A DNA stretch of 64,000 nucleotides, from NCBI GenBank assembly GCA_024867545.1, contig JANFNE010000001.1, positions 434,001 to 498,000 of the forward strand. Reading direction: 5' to 3'. The notes beneath the pieces are model-generated. The model was not told the origin of the DNA, made no database searches, and saw only the letters and a program-made list of their open reading frames with translations. Position numbers and translations under genes: made by a program. Positions 42,419 to 53,388 of this stretch are shown here, in pieces (positions within the stretch are counted from its first letter, which is position 1; the number at the start of each line of letters is the position of its first letter). The stretch is from Phytopythium helicoides. Lineage: Eukaryota; Oomycota; Peronosporomycetes; Pythiales; Pythiaceae.

Positions 42419-43372
42419 TTAGCCGACCATTGTGCGCTTACGACCGCGGAGGCGCACCTGCGCGAGCTTCTGGAACGTCGCGTCCGCTCGGCGGGAGCAC
42501 GCTTTGTAGGCGCGCAGCACCTCCTCCACCTGTCGCACACCGAAACGCGTCAGGTCCCGACCCCCAACGATGCTGTTGAACGCCACGTACCAACTTCTCC
42601 GAGTTGATGTGCGTGCTGGCGAACGCGCGTTCCATGACGTACAGGTCCACGGCCTTGTCCTCGGGCAGCGGCTGCGAGTTGGCGAGTCCAAAGTCGATCA
42701 CCGTCTGCATCACGCCATGCGAGAAAGTAAGCATCAGATTAGAGCTGTGCTAGAGCTGGTGACCGCCTGAACATACCACGTCGGTGGCGCCCTCGTGGCT
42801 CAGCATGAGGTTGGAGGTCGTAAGGTCACCGTGCACAATGTCGGCGTCGTGCATGCGCGCGATGGCGACGCCCACCTGGTACGCTAGTCGCAGCGCTTCC
42901 TCCCCGTACTGCGGGTCTGCCGTGGTCCACCATCTACGAGGTGAGTCGCTGGGGTCTCTGTAATAGCAGCAGCAGCAGTCGGCGCACCCTTGGCGTAGGC
43001 CTGGCGCAGGAACGCCTTGACGCTGCCGCCGGCGATCTTCTCAAAGTAGAGGCGGCCGGCGTCCTCGTCGATGAGCAGGATGCAGGGCGTGGCCACTCCC
43101 GCGCGGCGGCACTTCATGATGCAGCGCGCCTCCTGCACAAGCCGCCGGTGCGACAGCTTGCGGTCCAACACGGGCAGGCGGTAGCTCTTCTTGACGCGCT
43201 CCTTGACGATGCACGCGCGGCCCGCGAACTCGGTCTCGAACACCTTCTGCTCGCACGAGGCTCAAGGAGGTCAGCGCCGCCCTCAGCTACGCCAGCGCAG
43301 CGCACGTACCGCCTCGGCGCCCTGCGCGATCAGCGTCCAGCCCGCCGGCGCCTCGACCTCCATGGCGCTCAT
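42419..43372 (-). CDS. BUD32: Bud32/TP53RK kinase of the KEOPS complex
   Basis: Exons 43310-43372, 42988-43246, 42777-42916 and 42419-42704; about 248 aa, the size of human TP53RK. It is a small atypical kinase/ATPase of the KEOPS complex that makes the t6A base of tRNA. Motifs: [17 protein letters not shown], the Glu-bearing RRLVQEARC, catalytic loop [21 protein letters not shown] in [19 protein letters not shown] and the invariant basic C-terminus [11 protein letters not shown]. One surplus base near 42592 separates STHINSEK from [10 protein letters not shown]. As flanking residues are conserved, this is likely a sequence error. Convergent with the acidic protein gene, 170 bp apart. Confidence 0.9.
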
Positions 43373-43549
43373 GGCGGCGATCCCAAGTGCTCCCGACCAG
43401 TTCTTTCAGTGCGGGGTTTCCTTCATTTCGTAGGGGTGTATTATTTTATACAGGCTTTCAGTGACAGGGGAGTTGATGTGCAAGCTGCACTACGAACGCG
43501 CAGTCCACACCCCCGATAACGCCGACCCCGCTTTCACGTGAAGTCCTGC

Positions 43550-44038
43550 ATGACCGCCTCAGTCGACCTTTCACGCCGCTGGGATCTAGTGGCGGCGCCA
43601 CGACGACTGCCGCGCCGCCTCCAGCGCTGCAAGTGCAGAGCTCAAGCGAGCGCTACGCGACGCTCGCGTTGCGGTGGGGGCGATGCTCGTGCCGCAGCTT
43701 CAAGCGCGACGCCCGGCGCTGCGAGACGGAGGCCCGCGCTATGCCGGAGTGGGACGCGCTCGGCCAGCTGGAGGCGCGGCTCGCGTGGCCCGCGCGGCCC
43801 CAGCGGCCTCTATGCGCGTTACGTACGGCTCACGGCGCGGCCTCAGCTCCGTTCTCTGTTCGACGGCGGTCGAGTCGGTCCGCGGAATGAGTCACGGCGC
43901 GCCAAGTCCGCGTCGGATCTCAGTCGACAGGAGCCGGGCGGGAAGCAGACCTACCGCCGGCCGAGCGCGCATGGCACTCTTGAATTCGCCAGCTCTCCGG
44001 CTGGCGAGCAAGCGCAGACGCTGCGGCAGCTACTCTAG
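43550..44038 (+). CDS. Doubtful ORF upstream of the lipase array
   Basis: Open for 162 codons from ATG 43550. The C-terminal part (GLYARYVRLTARPQLRSLFD, QTYRRPSAHGTLEFASSP) reads like real protein. The N-terminal half in this frame is Arg/Ala-rich and may be noise; a neighbouring frame reads MPEWDALGQLEARLAWPARP, which looks better and would join by a one-base shift. No family recognised. It ends six bases before the lipase start codon, so it could also be untranslated leader. Confidence 0.25.
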   Translation: MTASVDLSRRWDLVAAPRRLPRRLQRCKCRAQASATRRSRCGGGDARAAASSATPGAARRRPALCRSGTRSASWRRGSRGPRGPSGLYARYVRLTARPQLRSLFDGGRVGPRNESRRAKSASDLSRQEPGGKQTYRRPSAHGTLEFASSPAGEQAQTLRQLL

Positions 44039-44044
44039 AAGCCC

Positions 44045-45334
44045 ATGGCGCTCTCGGCTCGCGTCGTTTTCCTTGTGCTCGCGCTCATTGCGGTGGCGTT
44101 GCGCCTCCCCACCGTCGCAGCTGTTGAAGAGGCTGCAGATGCTGCTGTCGACCCGGATGTCGGGAAAACGCCCGTCGAGATTATCCAGGCCCGTGGCTAC
44201 GCCGTCGAGACCTACACAACCACCACATCCGACCGCTACGTGCTCACAATGCACCGGATTCCCAAGAGCTACGCCGAGACCCAGGCCGGTTCTACTGCCG
44301 CTGCCAACAAGCCAGTGGTGCTGCTCCAGCACGGCTTGCTTGACAGTAGCTTCGCCTTCGTTGCCAACTTTCGAAACCAGAGCCTTGCCTTCCTGCTCGC
44401 TGATGCTGGCTACGATGTATGGCTTGGCAACAACAGAGGCAACACGTGGTCGAACAAGCACTTGGATTACACGACGAGTGACGGCGCGTACTGGGATTTC
44501 ACGTGGGAGCAAATGGGCATGTACGATCTGCCTGCCTTGATCAACAAGGCTCTCGATGTGTCAGGACGCCCGACGTTAAGCTATGTCGGCCACTCCGAAG
44601 GCACAACGCAGGCGTGGGTCGGATTCTCCAAGAACCAGGAGCTTGCCAAGAAGGTCGACTACTTCGGAGCCCTTGCTCCTGTCGCTTGGACTGGTCATGC
44701 GTCCGCCGAGCTCATCGTAGCCGTCGCGAAGCTCAAGATCGACCAAACCTTCCTCAATCTGGGCTTCACGAGCTTCCTGCCGCACACAGAGTTGCTCGAA
44801 GTGCTGCTGGCTGACGTCACATGCACGTCGCTGTCGCAGCTGTGCAGCTCGGGCATTGGGCTGATCGCAGGTCCATCTGACAACCTTAACACGACGCGAG
44901 TCGCCGTGTACCTTTCGCAGACCCCAGCGGGTACCTCAGTAAAAAATCTTGCACACTATGCTCAAGGTATCCGCGCAAACACATTCTCCTCGTACGACTA
45001 TGGCTGCAGCTGTCTACGTGCTCTCGGCATCTCGCTGTGCTCGAAGCTCATTTGCAAGAACAAGGCAGTCTACGGCACCTTCGACCCACCGGCGTTCCCC
45101 ATCTCAAGTATGAAATATCCTCGCACGGGTTTCTTCATCGGCGCTACCGACCAGTTCGCCACGTCGACGGACATTGCACAGCTCCGCTCCGGGCTTCCTT
45201 CGGGCACCATCGTGCACGAGAAGACCGTCCCAGACTTTAGCCACCTGGACTTCACGTGGGCGTACAACGCCAACCAGCTTGTCTATCAGGATGTGATCGC
45301 GCAACTCAAGCTGTATGCTGGGAAGGCCTACTAG
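44045..45334 (+). CDS. Secreted acid-lipase-type alpha/beta hydrolase, copy 1
   Basis: Intact single exon, 429 aa. A signal peptide (MALSARVVFLVLALIAVALR) precedes the lysosomal/gastric acid lipase fold. Markers are GYAVETYTTTTSDRYVLTMH (family N-terminal motif), LLQHGLLDSS (oxyanion region), GYDVWLGNNRGNTWS, and the nucleophile elbow GHSEGT with Ser184. Asp369 (in GATDQFATS) and His400 (in SHLDFTW) complete the triad. It should hydrolyse triacylglycerols or sterol esters in an acidic lumen or outside the cell. Paired cysteines (YGCSCLRALGISLCSKLICK) suggest disulfides. It faces the other three copies, which are on the minus strand. Confidence 0.9.
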   Translation: MALSARVVFLVLALIAVALRLPTVAAVEEAADAAVDPDVGKTPVEIIQARGYAVETYTTTTSDRYVLTMHRIPKSYAETQAGSTAAANKPVVLLQHGLLDSSFAFVANFRNQSLAFLLADAGYDVWLGNNRGNTWSNKHLDYTTSDGAYWDFTWEQMGMYDLPALINKALDVSGRPTLSYVGHSEGTTQAWVGFSKNQELAKKVDYFGALAPVAWTGHASAELIVAVAKLKIDQTFLNLGFTSFLPHTELLEVLLADVTCTSLSQLCSSGIGLIAGPSDNLNTTRVAVYLSQTPAGTSVKNLAHYAQGIRANTFSSYDYGCSCLRALGISLCSKLICKNKAVYGTFDPPAFPISSMKYPRTGFFIGATDQFATSTDIAQLRSGLPSGTIVHEKTVPDFSHLDFTWAYNANQLVYQDVIAQLKLYAGKAY

Positions 45335-46407
45335 ATATCGTAGAGGGTGCAGGTATGTGCGTAGCTGGATTGCAGTGAAGAGTTCACTCCGTAGCTTGAG
45401 TTGTTGAGTACGTTGAGCAAGCAGTACCCATTCATCCCAGCAGAGTTGCCTCGCAACTGCGTCGGTGGTTTCGACTTCGAACTCCAATCGATTTCTTCCA
45501 CGCAGGGAAAAGTGCAAGTGGCCATCGTGACGCCGCGCACTCGATCCGTGCGGGAAGCCAATGCCCAGATGGTGTGCAACGGTGCTCACCTTGATGACCA
45601 CGGTGCCACTCTCGCCAGCGATCTGACCGTGGTGCAACAATCTCGAGGACGCACAGCCCTGCCGGCCACAACTCAGTCTCCAATGCAAAACGGAGGAGAG
45701 GCGAAGGCTGTCAACGCTCGTGAACGAAGATGAAGGAGCACGGAGATCGGATGCAGCGACGGCGAGTGCGAGGATCGAATGATGTGATCTGTCTGAACCG
45801 GACACCTTGGACTGTGCACCTGTTGACAGCTTCAACTTCAATGAGCCCTGTATTCGAGTCGTTTTCGGTACGCTTCAACACGATCAATGAGCGCTCCAGT
45901 CGTTCAAAACTCGAGAGACCTTTATGTGATGCCTTCAGCGCGTGTATTCACTGCAGCGTAGTGTCAACCCCTCTCTCAATCAGCACCACTGGTGGCGAAG
46001 TGCTTACCTCCTACCTCCTGCCGTGTTGTCGACAGATAATTCTTGACGTGACCATCAGAACACGATGGAGGATATTACAGCGAGGATAAAGAGCTCCAGC
46101 GCTGCAGTCAGCTCAACTGAACAGGTGGCGCACGTGTATGCACTACAAAGTTATGACGTACATTGCGGTGGAGACAGTCGCGTTCGCGCCGGAAGGTCGG
46201 CGCGAATATAAATGCATTAGATGGCGGGAAACAAACGCAAGAGTGGTGTGGGCATGAAACCCACTGCGACCACCAGTGGGGCACATGTACATACAACTCG
46301 AGTGAACGTCGGACCTCGATTCATTGACGCAAAACTGCACCGCCTAGAGCGGGCTTACAACAGAGGCTGATCACTACAAAACGCTACACTGCAACGATCG
46401 AGATGGC
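45335..46407. other. Intergenic stretch without a supported gene
   Basis: Between convergent lipase copies 1 and 2. One plus-strand open frame (45401-45733) reads protein-like (ELPRNCVGGFDFELQSISS) but lacks an ATG and any motif. Otherwise nothing supportable. Confidence 0.5.
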
Positions 46408-47690
46408 TCAGTATCCCTTGCCCTCGTACTTCTTGATCTGCGCGATGAGATCCGTGTAGACGTACTGGTTGGCGTTGTACGCCCATGTGAAGTCGATATG
46501 CCCAAAGTTGACGGTCTTGTCGAACACAATGGTCCCCGTAGGCAGCGCCTTGCGCAGCTTGTTGATGTCGGTGGGCGTCGCGAGTGAGTCAGTCGCGCCG
46601 TTGTAGAAACCAGTGCGAGGGTACTTCATGCTCGAAAGTGGGAACGCCGGTGGGTCGAAGCTGCCGTATACCGCCTTGTTCTTGCAGATGAGCGACGAGC
46701 AAAGAGAGATGCCTAGTAGGCGCACACAGCTGCAGCCGTAGTCGTAGGACGCGAATGTGTTGTCTCGGATTCCCTGCGCATAGTGCGCCATGTTCTTGAC
46801 GCCTGTGCCTGCCGGCGTCTGTGTGATGTATACATGCACACGGGAAGCGTTGATGTTGTCAGAAGGCCCACCGACGAGGTCCAGGAAGCCGTCGCAGACC
46901 TCGCCGACGAACGCGCACGCGTACTTGCCAAGCACGTCTTGCACGAGAGCGTTCTTGGGGCTGAACTCGGTCAAACCAAAAGCTTGGAACCAGCTGTCCA
47001 CGTACGTCTTGGCTAGTGTCACAAGGATCGGCGATGTTGCTGCTCCGGTCCAAGCGACTGGCGTGAGAGCACCGAAGTAGGACACGTGCTTCGCGAGCTC
47101 TTGGTTTTTGGAGAATCCCACGAACGCCTGGGTCGTGCCCTCGGAATGTCCAACGAAGCTCAACGTGGAGCGGCCGGTCACGTCAAGCACATGGTTGATG
47201 AAAGCAGGAACGTCGTACAAGCCCATTTGCTCCCATGTGAAGTCCCAGAACTCCTCGTCATTTGTCGTGTAGTCGAGATGCTCGCGGGACCACGTATTGC
47301 CACGATTGTTGCCGAGCCACACGTCGTAGCCAGCGTCTGCGAGCAGGAACGCCAAGCTCTGATTGCGGTAGTTGAGCACAAACGTGTACGCGCTGTCGAG
47401 CAGTCCATGCTGAAGATCACGGCGGGCTTGTTGGCAGCAGCAGCTGATCCGGACTGAGTCTCTGCATAGCTCTTCGGAATCCTGAACATGGTGAGCACGT
47501 ATCGGTCGGCAGTCGTGACCTTGTGCGTCTCGACTGCATAGCCTCGAGCCTTGATGATCTCCGGGGCCGTGAGTCCCGCATCTGGGTCCACAAGCGATGC
47601 AGCTTCTTCAGCCTGGGTGGCGGTGATGGCCGTCACGAACAGCGCGAGGAGTAGAGCGACCATCGGCAAGGACAGCGATGATGCACGCAT
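46408..47690 (-). CDS. Secreted acid-lipase-type alpha/beta hydrolase, copy 2 (one frame break)
   Basis: Start ATG 47690; about 427 aa if one missing base is restored. Signal peptide MRASSLSLPMVALLLALFVT. Family motifs: ARGYAVETHKVTTADRYVLT, GYDVWLGNNRGNTWS, nucleophile elbow GHSEGT, Asp in GATDSLATP and His in FGHIDFTW. The frame changes at about 47412, where ATC TTC AG should read ATC TTC CAG to give FQHGLLDS as in the other copies; a CC run has lost one C. The rest of the gene is intact, so this is a likely read error, though a very young pseudogene cannot be excluded. Confidence 0.85.
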
Positions 47691-48647
47691 GGTCGAAATG
47701 GTTGGCAAAGCGAAGCAAACGGAGGCGGGGAGCTGGCTGCTGAGCTTGGCGAGGCGAAATTGGAAGTGAGCGATCGCACATCAAGCGGATGCGACTGCAG
47801 CAGGTACATCTTGCCGAACAGCAAAGCCATCGACTGGGGTGGTCGAGAGTGATTAACATGTCTAAGTTGAAGTTGTCCTGTGATACGTATTCAAGCAGAG
47901 GCTATCCTGCACACGCCCCTGCTGATGACCGTGGCTGCAATGCTGTTCGTAACGAGATTTGCACTACATCGCTTGGTAGCATTGCAGGTGGCTGTTTGAG
48001 GCTGGTCTGGACTAAGCCTCCTAGTACTGTACGGCAAAGTGCATCTCAAACTTTTTCGGTGCGAGTCTAGCGTTGTCCAGCCCCAAATCATGGCACCAAG
48101 CTTTGATGCCACGCACCTGCACCCTTGTGCGACTCCGGGATGCGCAGCCATCGTTGCTCGAAACGGGAGCGCCAGGCTCATTTTGACGTGGCTTCAAGCT
48201 GCAGCGATGACGCTCCGCAGTTGTCGAGCGCTAATCCCGACGCGGATCATCACCGCGCATCACAGAGCACAGGCACGCCGTGCTGCAAAGCTATCTCTTC
48301 GCTCTGATGCGTGTCCAATGGTGCACTATGCAGTGCTATACCGCTGTAGCAATGTCGAATCAAACAAGTGTGCTGCATCGATGCCAGCAGCTCCACCTCT
48401 TGCTCATCGTACTATGTTCCACAACGGCTCAAGACCTACACCGCGCATTGTTCGTGGTATGAAGCAACAATGTGTCATTGCCCAGGCAATGGTCAACGCG
48501 TTTTACGAATGCATATTAGGAGAGCTGTGCTGCCAGCAGGACGAGGTATCAGTAGACTCACGAATTTGATTGACGTTACCAACATGGACAAGACGTATGT
48601 CCACTCTCCGTCATAAAGCAGCACTACAATCAGTAACAAAAATCCAC
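47691..48647. other. Intergenic stretch without a supported gene
   Basis: Between lipase copies 2 and 3. A 176-codon plus-strand frame (48039-48569) begins without a convincing start context and shows no recognisable motif. No repeats were noticed. Confidence 0.5.
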
Positions 48648-49935
48648 TCAGTAGCCTTTGCCGGCGTACAGCTTGAGCTGCGCAAGCAGATCCTGGTACA
48701 CGAGCTCGTTGGCGTTGTATGCCCACGTGAAGTCCAGGTGGCTAAAGTCCGAAATGGTCTTCTCGTGCACGATGGTACCCGACGGCAGTCCCGAGCGGAG
48801 CAGCGCAATGTCCGTCGACGTAGCAAACACGTCCGTGTCTCCAATGAAGAAGCCCGTGCGCGGGTACTTCATGCTCGAAATCGGGAACGCCGGAGGGTCG
48901 AAGCTGCCGTATACCGCCTTGTTCTTGCAGATGAGCGACGAGCAGAGCGAAATGCCGAGCGCACGGCACGCAGCTGCAGCCGTAGTCGTAGGACGCGAAT
49001 GTGTCGTCACGGATCCCCTGAGCATAGTGAGCCATGTTCCTGACAGACGTGCCCGCTGGGGTCTGTGACAGGTACACAGCGATGCGCGTCGTGTTGATGT
49101 TGTCCGAGTTGCCCGCCACAAGATCGAGACCGGTGCCGCAGAGCTCCGACAACGATGTGCACGCCACATTTGCCAGCAGCGTCGACAGCAGCTGCGTGTG
49201 GGGCAAGAAGCTCGTGAAGCCCAGATTGAGGAAGATTTCGTCCACCTTGAGCGTGGCGAGCGCGACGAACAAAGTCGCCGTCGCGTGGCCAGTCCAGGCG
49301 ACAGGCGCGAGAGCTCCGAAGTAGTCAACCTTCTTGGCGACCTCCTGGTTCTTAGAGAAGCCCACGAACGCCTGCGTCGTGCCCTCCGAATGGCCGACGT
49401 AACTCAAAGTGGAGCGGCCCGACACATCGAGAGCCTTGTTGATGTTGGCTGGAAGGTCGTACAAGCCCATTTGCTCCCACGTGAAATCCCAGAACTCGGC
49501 ATCGTCCGTTGTGTACTTGAGGTGAGTGCGCGACCACGTGGTGCCGCGGTTGTTGCCAAGCCAGACGTCGTAGCCAGCATCAGCGAGAACGTAAGCCAGA
49601 CTCTGGTTGCGGAAGTTGGACACAAAGGTGAAGCTGCTGTCAAGCAAACCGTGCTGGAGCAGCACCACTGGCTTGTTGGCAGCGGCAGCAGAACCGGCCT
49701 GGGTCTCGGCGTAGCTCTTGGGAATGCGGTACAGCGTCAGCACGTAGCTGTCGGAGGTCGTGGTCGTGTAGGTCTCGACGGCGTAGCCGCGGGCCTGGAT
49801 GATCTCGACGACGGTCTTGCCAACATCCGGATCCACGGTGGCCTCTTCAACCTCGGCGTCAGCCCGGACGTTGGTCACGAAGACGCAGAGTGCGGCCAGA
49901 AGTAGGGCGAGCGACAGGAATCGCCGGTGAAGCAT
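48648..49935 (-). CDS. Secreted acid-lipase-type alpha/beta hydrolase, copy 3 (one frame break)
   Basis: Start ATG 49935; about 428 aa after allowing for one surplus base near 48965 (YGCSCV then RALGISLCSSLICK, as in copy 1). Signal peptide MLHRRFLSLALLLAALCVFV. Elbow GHSEGT, Asp in GDTDVFATS and His in SHLDFTW are all present. It is the closest relative of copy 1: they share PDVGKT, VEIIQARGYAVETYTTTTSD and the LKVD/LKID segment. That suggests an inverted duplication between them. Confidence 0.86.
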
Positions 49936-50185
49936 TGTCGCGGTTTGGAAGCGAGTATGAAGTTGAGGCTTCGAGGCGAATTGCGAAGTGAGCTCTGTGC
50001 CGGACGCGGTCGGTTTCCGGAACTCTTCTCGCCGCGAGCGGTGGTTGATGGAAGCGAAGGTCTCGCAGCACATGATGGGATATTCACACTTCCAGGCATT
50101 GGCGCTGGATTGCTCTGGTGCAACAGTGTACACGCACAACGCGATGGAACGGGTTGAAGGCTGTCAGGCACCGGGGTAGGATGGG

Positions 50186-50759
50186 GACGAGGACGCCCTC
50201 GCCTTGGACCCTACGCTGCACAACAGATTAGTCCAACCATTCGCGGGAAGACTCGGTGTGAGCAGTGACACGGCGCAAACTCCACCGAAGCCTCTGGAGC
50301 TGCTGGCAGCAGAGAAGTCAGAGTCTGCAGGGCAGCAAGTGAGCTGGTTCATGGCTCATGGGCTGCTGATCTGTTGAAGCTGGAGCGAGAGTTGGACCTC
50401 CGGCATAAACAGGTCAAGCAGGCAGGGCATCTGTCGATTTGATTGACCAGCATCAGCGTGGTTGAAGCTACCTCTGGCAATTGCACAGTACACATGCTTC
50501 GCCTGTAGGGCGGTCATACAGCGTTAGGCCAACACAGCGCCTGTGGCATGGCGCCTTTGCCTCATTCATTACTGTCTGCGTAGAGGCCGAGAGTCGACGG
50601 TCAGAGCGTGGTTCGGCTCGGTTTCGATCACTGCAGTTGTCCCCCACTTCTTGAAGCTTGGCGGAGAGTGCAACTGCAGCGGAGCAGGCGGAGCTGTTCG
50701 CGTTGATGATTATCGACGGGGCCATAAGCGCCCTGGAGCATAATCTCCCGGCGCGCTAA
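50186..50759 (+). pseudogene. Relic of an unrecognised gene between lipase copies
   Basis: Protein-like stretches appear in successive plus-strand frames: DEDALALDPTLHNRLVQPFA, TPPKPLELLAAEKSESAGQQ, then one frame on LLKLERELDLRHKQVKQAGH, and later ESATAAEQAELFALMIIDGA ending NLPAR and a stop. The Gln/Glu/Leu-rich helices look genuine, but no start, no clean splice chain and several frame changes were found. It may be a decayed gene or transposon-derived protein. Confidence 0.3.
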
Positions 50760-51172
50760 TCGACTGGTGTAAGTTCTGTCACCGACGGGGATCTTCATCG
50801 GATTGAGCGAGTCTTTTCATCAGGACCAGCCAGCAGTGGATAGGCGCGGCGACGGCTTCAACTCGATCCAGTGACGCGGTTGAAGCCCCCGACACGTCGA
50901 GCGTGCTGACTTTTTTGCCGTGAACTGCTGGCTGGTCATCTTCTGCCACCATTCATTCCTGAGCTGCGGTTTGCTGGCGACGAAAGCTGAGCTGGCCGGC
51001 GCATCCTCCAAAGCACTCGTTGAAGACGCTGACAACTTCAACTCGACCGGGTTGCAATGAACTACAACCGAGAATCTCGCTCAACAGCCAAACATGTTGA
51101 GGAAGCACAGCACAATTACATATCCTAAACAATCTGCGATCATGACGCAGCGAACGCGACTTGCGGGTCAGC

Positions 51173-52444
51173 CTAGTTGTACTCAACTTCGGTGTACTGC
51201 GCAATGTGCTCGAGCAACTGGGAGTAAATGACCTCGTGCGCGTTGTAGCCCCACGTGAAGTCGAGGTGGTTGTACTCGACGCTGTTGTCGTAGAAGACGG
51301 TACCCGAGGGAAGCTTAGCCCGCATCTGGTCAATGTCCGTCGACGTGGCGAGCCAATCGTCCGTGCCTGTGAAGAAGGCCGTGCGCGGGTATGTGAGCGC
51401 GCTCAGGTCGTATGCCGGCGGGTCGAAGGCACCGTACACGGCCTTGTTCTTGCAGATGAGCGACGAGCACAGCTTGATGCCCAGAATTCGCAGGCAGCTG
51501 CAGCCATAGTCGTACCGGCGGAACGTGTTGTCGCGAATGCCCTGCGCGAAATGCGCCATGTTCTTGACCGAGGTGCCGGCAGGCGTCTGTGAGATGTACA
51601 CTTGGATGCGCGTGGTGTTGACGTTGTCCGACGGACCTGTCAGCGCGTTGATGATCGAGTCGCACGCAATGTCGACAAACGCGCACGCGTACTTGCCGAT
51701 GATGCCCTGGATGATCTCATTCGTCTGGAAGAAGGCGTCGACGCCAAGCAGGTCGAACAGCACATCCAAGTACGTCTTGGCCATGGCGAGGAAGATTGGG
51801 GACTCGATGTGTCCCAGGTACGCAACCGGAGCAAGCGCGCCGAAGTAGGACACTCGCTGGGCGAGCTCCTGGTTGGTCGAGAAACCCGCGAACGCTTGCA
51901 TGGTGCCCTCCGAGTGGCCGACGTAGCTCAGCATTGGGCGGCCAGAGACGTCGAGCACGTAGTTGATCATAGCCGGCATATCGTACGACGCCATCTCCTG
52001 CCACGAGAAATCCCAATACTCGTCGTCGTCGGTCGTGTAGTCGAGGTGCTCGTTCGACCACGTCGTGCCGCGGTTGTTGCCGAGCCACACGTCGTAGCCG
52101 GCGTCTGCAAGGATGTACGCCAGGCTCTGGTTGCGGAAGTTGAGCACATACGTGAAGCTGCTGTCGAGCAGTCCGTGGATGAGGTAGACGGCTGGCTTGT
52201 TGGCAGCAGCAGCCGATCCGGACTGCGTCTCCGCGTAGCTCTTGGGCAATCGGTACATCGTGAGCACGTATCGGTCGGCAGTCGTGACCTTGTGCTCCTC
52301 GACCTCGTAGCCGCGGCGCTGGACGATCTCCATGACCGTGAGTCCGTCGTCGGGGTCGACGATGCTTTCTCTCTCCGCGGCTGCGAGCGCCATGCTCAGC
52401 GCCATGAAGCAGGTGACAGCCAGCAGACGCAGCAGCTTGGCCAT
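51173..52444 (-). CDS. Secreted acid-lipase-type alpha/beta hydrolase, copy 4
   Basis: Intact single exon, 423 aa from ATG 52444. Signal peptide MAKLLRLLAVTCFMALSMAL. Family motifs: VTTADRYVLTMYRLPKSYAE, IHGLLDSSFTYVLNFRNQSL, elbow GHSEGT, Asp in GTDDWLATS and His in YNHLDFTW. It is more diverged than copies 1-3: HGLL is preceded by Ile-His rather than Gln-His, and the lid region carries LGVDAFFQTNEIIQGIIGKY. Together with copy 2 it shares the HKVTTADRYVLT form. Probably an acid lipase or esterase secreted or sent to the vacuole. Confidence 0.9.
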   Translation of the reverse strand: MAKLLRLLAVTCFMALSMALAAAERESIVDPDDGLTVMEIVQRRGYEVEEHKVTTADRYVLTMYRLPKSYAETQSGSAAAANKPAVYLIHGLLDSSFTYVLNFRNQSLAYILADAGYDVWLGNNRGTTWSNEHLDYTTDDDEYWDFSWQEMASYDMPAMINYVLDVSGRPMLSYVGHSEGTMQAFAGFSTNQELAQRVSYFGALAPVAYLGHIESPIFLAMAKTYLDVLFDLLGVDAFFQTNEIIQGIIGKYACAFVDIACDSIINALTGPSDNVNTTRIQVYISQTPAGTSVKNMAHFAQGIRDNTFRRYDYGCSCLRILGIKLCSSLICKNKAVYGAFDPPAYDLSALTYPRTAFFTGTDDWLATSTDIDQMRAKLPSGTVFYDNSVEYNHLDFTWGYNAHEVIYSQLLEHIAQYTEVEYN

Positions 52445-52485
52445 GAGCACGTCGATGGGCGGTCAATCAGGAGCTGCTGGGAGAT

Positions 52486-52497
52486 CGAGGAATGACC
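52486..52497 (-). promoter_or_regulatory. Candidate initiator of lipase copy 4
   Basis: The minus strand reads GGTCATTCCTCG about 45-50 bp before ATG 52444, matching the YCATTYY initiator type of oomycete promoters. No clear FPR follows. Confidence 0.25.
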
Positions 52498-52771
52498 GCC
52501 AGGGTCGACGCGGCTGCCAGCCGTCGCCGCCATCGAGCAGCTCCGTCCCTGTGCCAACCTGCTGGTCGGCGGCGAATCCTCCTCGCGTGCATAGACCGCC
52601 ATGGGCCGCAGTTTGCTCGATTAGCAGCGAGCAGAAACGGAGTCAGGGGCTTCACCAGCGCGGACTCCATCTCGTGATGGCAGCTCCTGCTTCATCACGT
52701 GCCACTGTGCGCCTTGAGATGGCGCCGCAGCCGCGCGCTTCAAGGCTTCGGACGCGCTGCTAGTGGCACCG

Positions 52772-53096
52772 ATGGAGGAATCCAGGCCACTGTCGAGTGA
52801 GTTGGCGTGGAATTCGCGCCGTCTGGAGCCTTGAAGACGTCGAGAACCGAAGGAATGGGCAGGCGGCGGTGCAAGCGAGCGGCCAGCAGCTTCGGGTGAC
52901 GCACCGCGTCAAAACGAGGTGAGACCCCGGTCGACGAGGCCTTCTGCTTGCGTTGAAGCTCACCGGCTTCGGCGAAAGTGGGGCTGGAGCGGTTGAAGAG
53001 GCCGTCACGCCGGACTCGAGGCAGACGTCACGCTTGGACGTGCGTGTCGCCCACACCGAAGGTCCACTCGCTCGCGGCTGCTCGCCTTGTCAATGA
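52772..53096 (+). pseudogene. Weak coding relic
   Basis: Short protein-like pieces in shifting frames: MEESRPLSSELAWNSRRLEP from ATG 52772, then LEDVENRRNGQAAVQASGQQ, then KLTGFGESGAGAVEEAVTPD. No domain, and frame drift throughout. Could be chance in GC-rich DNA. Confidence 0.2.
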
Positions 53097-53388
53097 GCAC
53101 GAGGCGCGGATGCAAAGCAAATCGAACACTCCACGTCCGTGTACTGTAGGTGGGCGCTTTGCTGCACTCGCATCGGGTCCATGCGTCTGCCTGGATGCAT
53201 TCGCCCAGGTGGCGTCGTGTTTCGCAGGATGGATACACCGGCCCACTGTGCTGCCTGGCTGCACCATTTGGACTGCCGAGAGGTGTTGATGTATCCGACA
53301 CTGCTCCCTGAACTCTGAGTCGACTTCATGCTCATCAATTTGACAGCAGACTGTCTAATGGATGTGTCAACGTAAGCAAGAAATGTAT

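Noticed and set aside
44045..52444. Lipase cluster as a pathogenicity island or mobile element
   Set aside because: No terminal repeats, integrase or transposase were seen around it. Tandem and inverted duplication explains the array.
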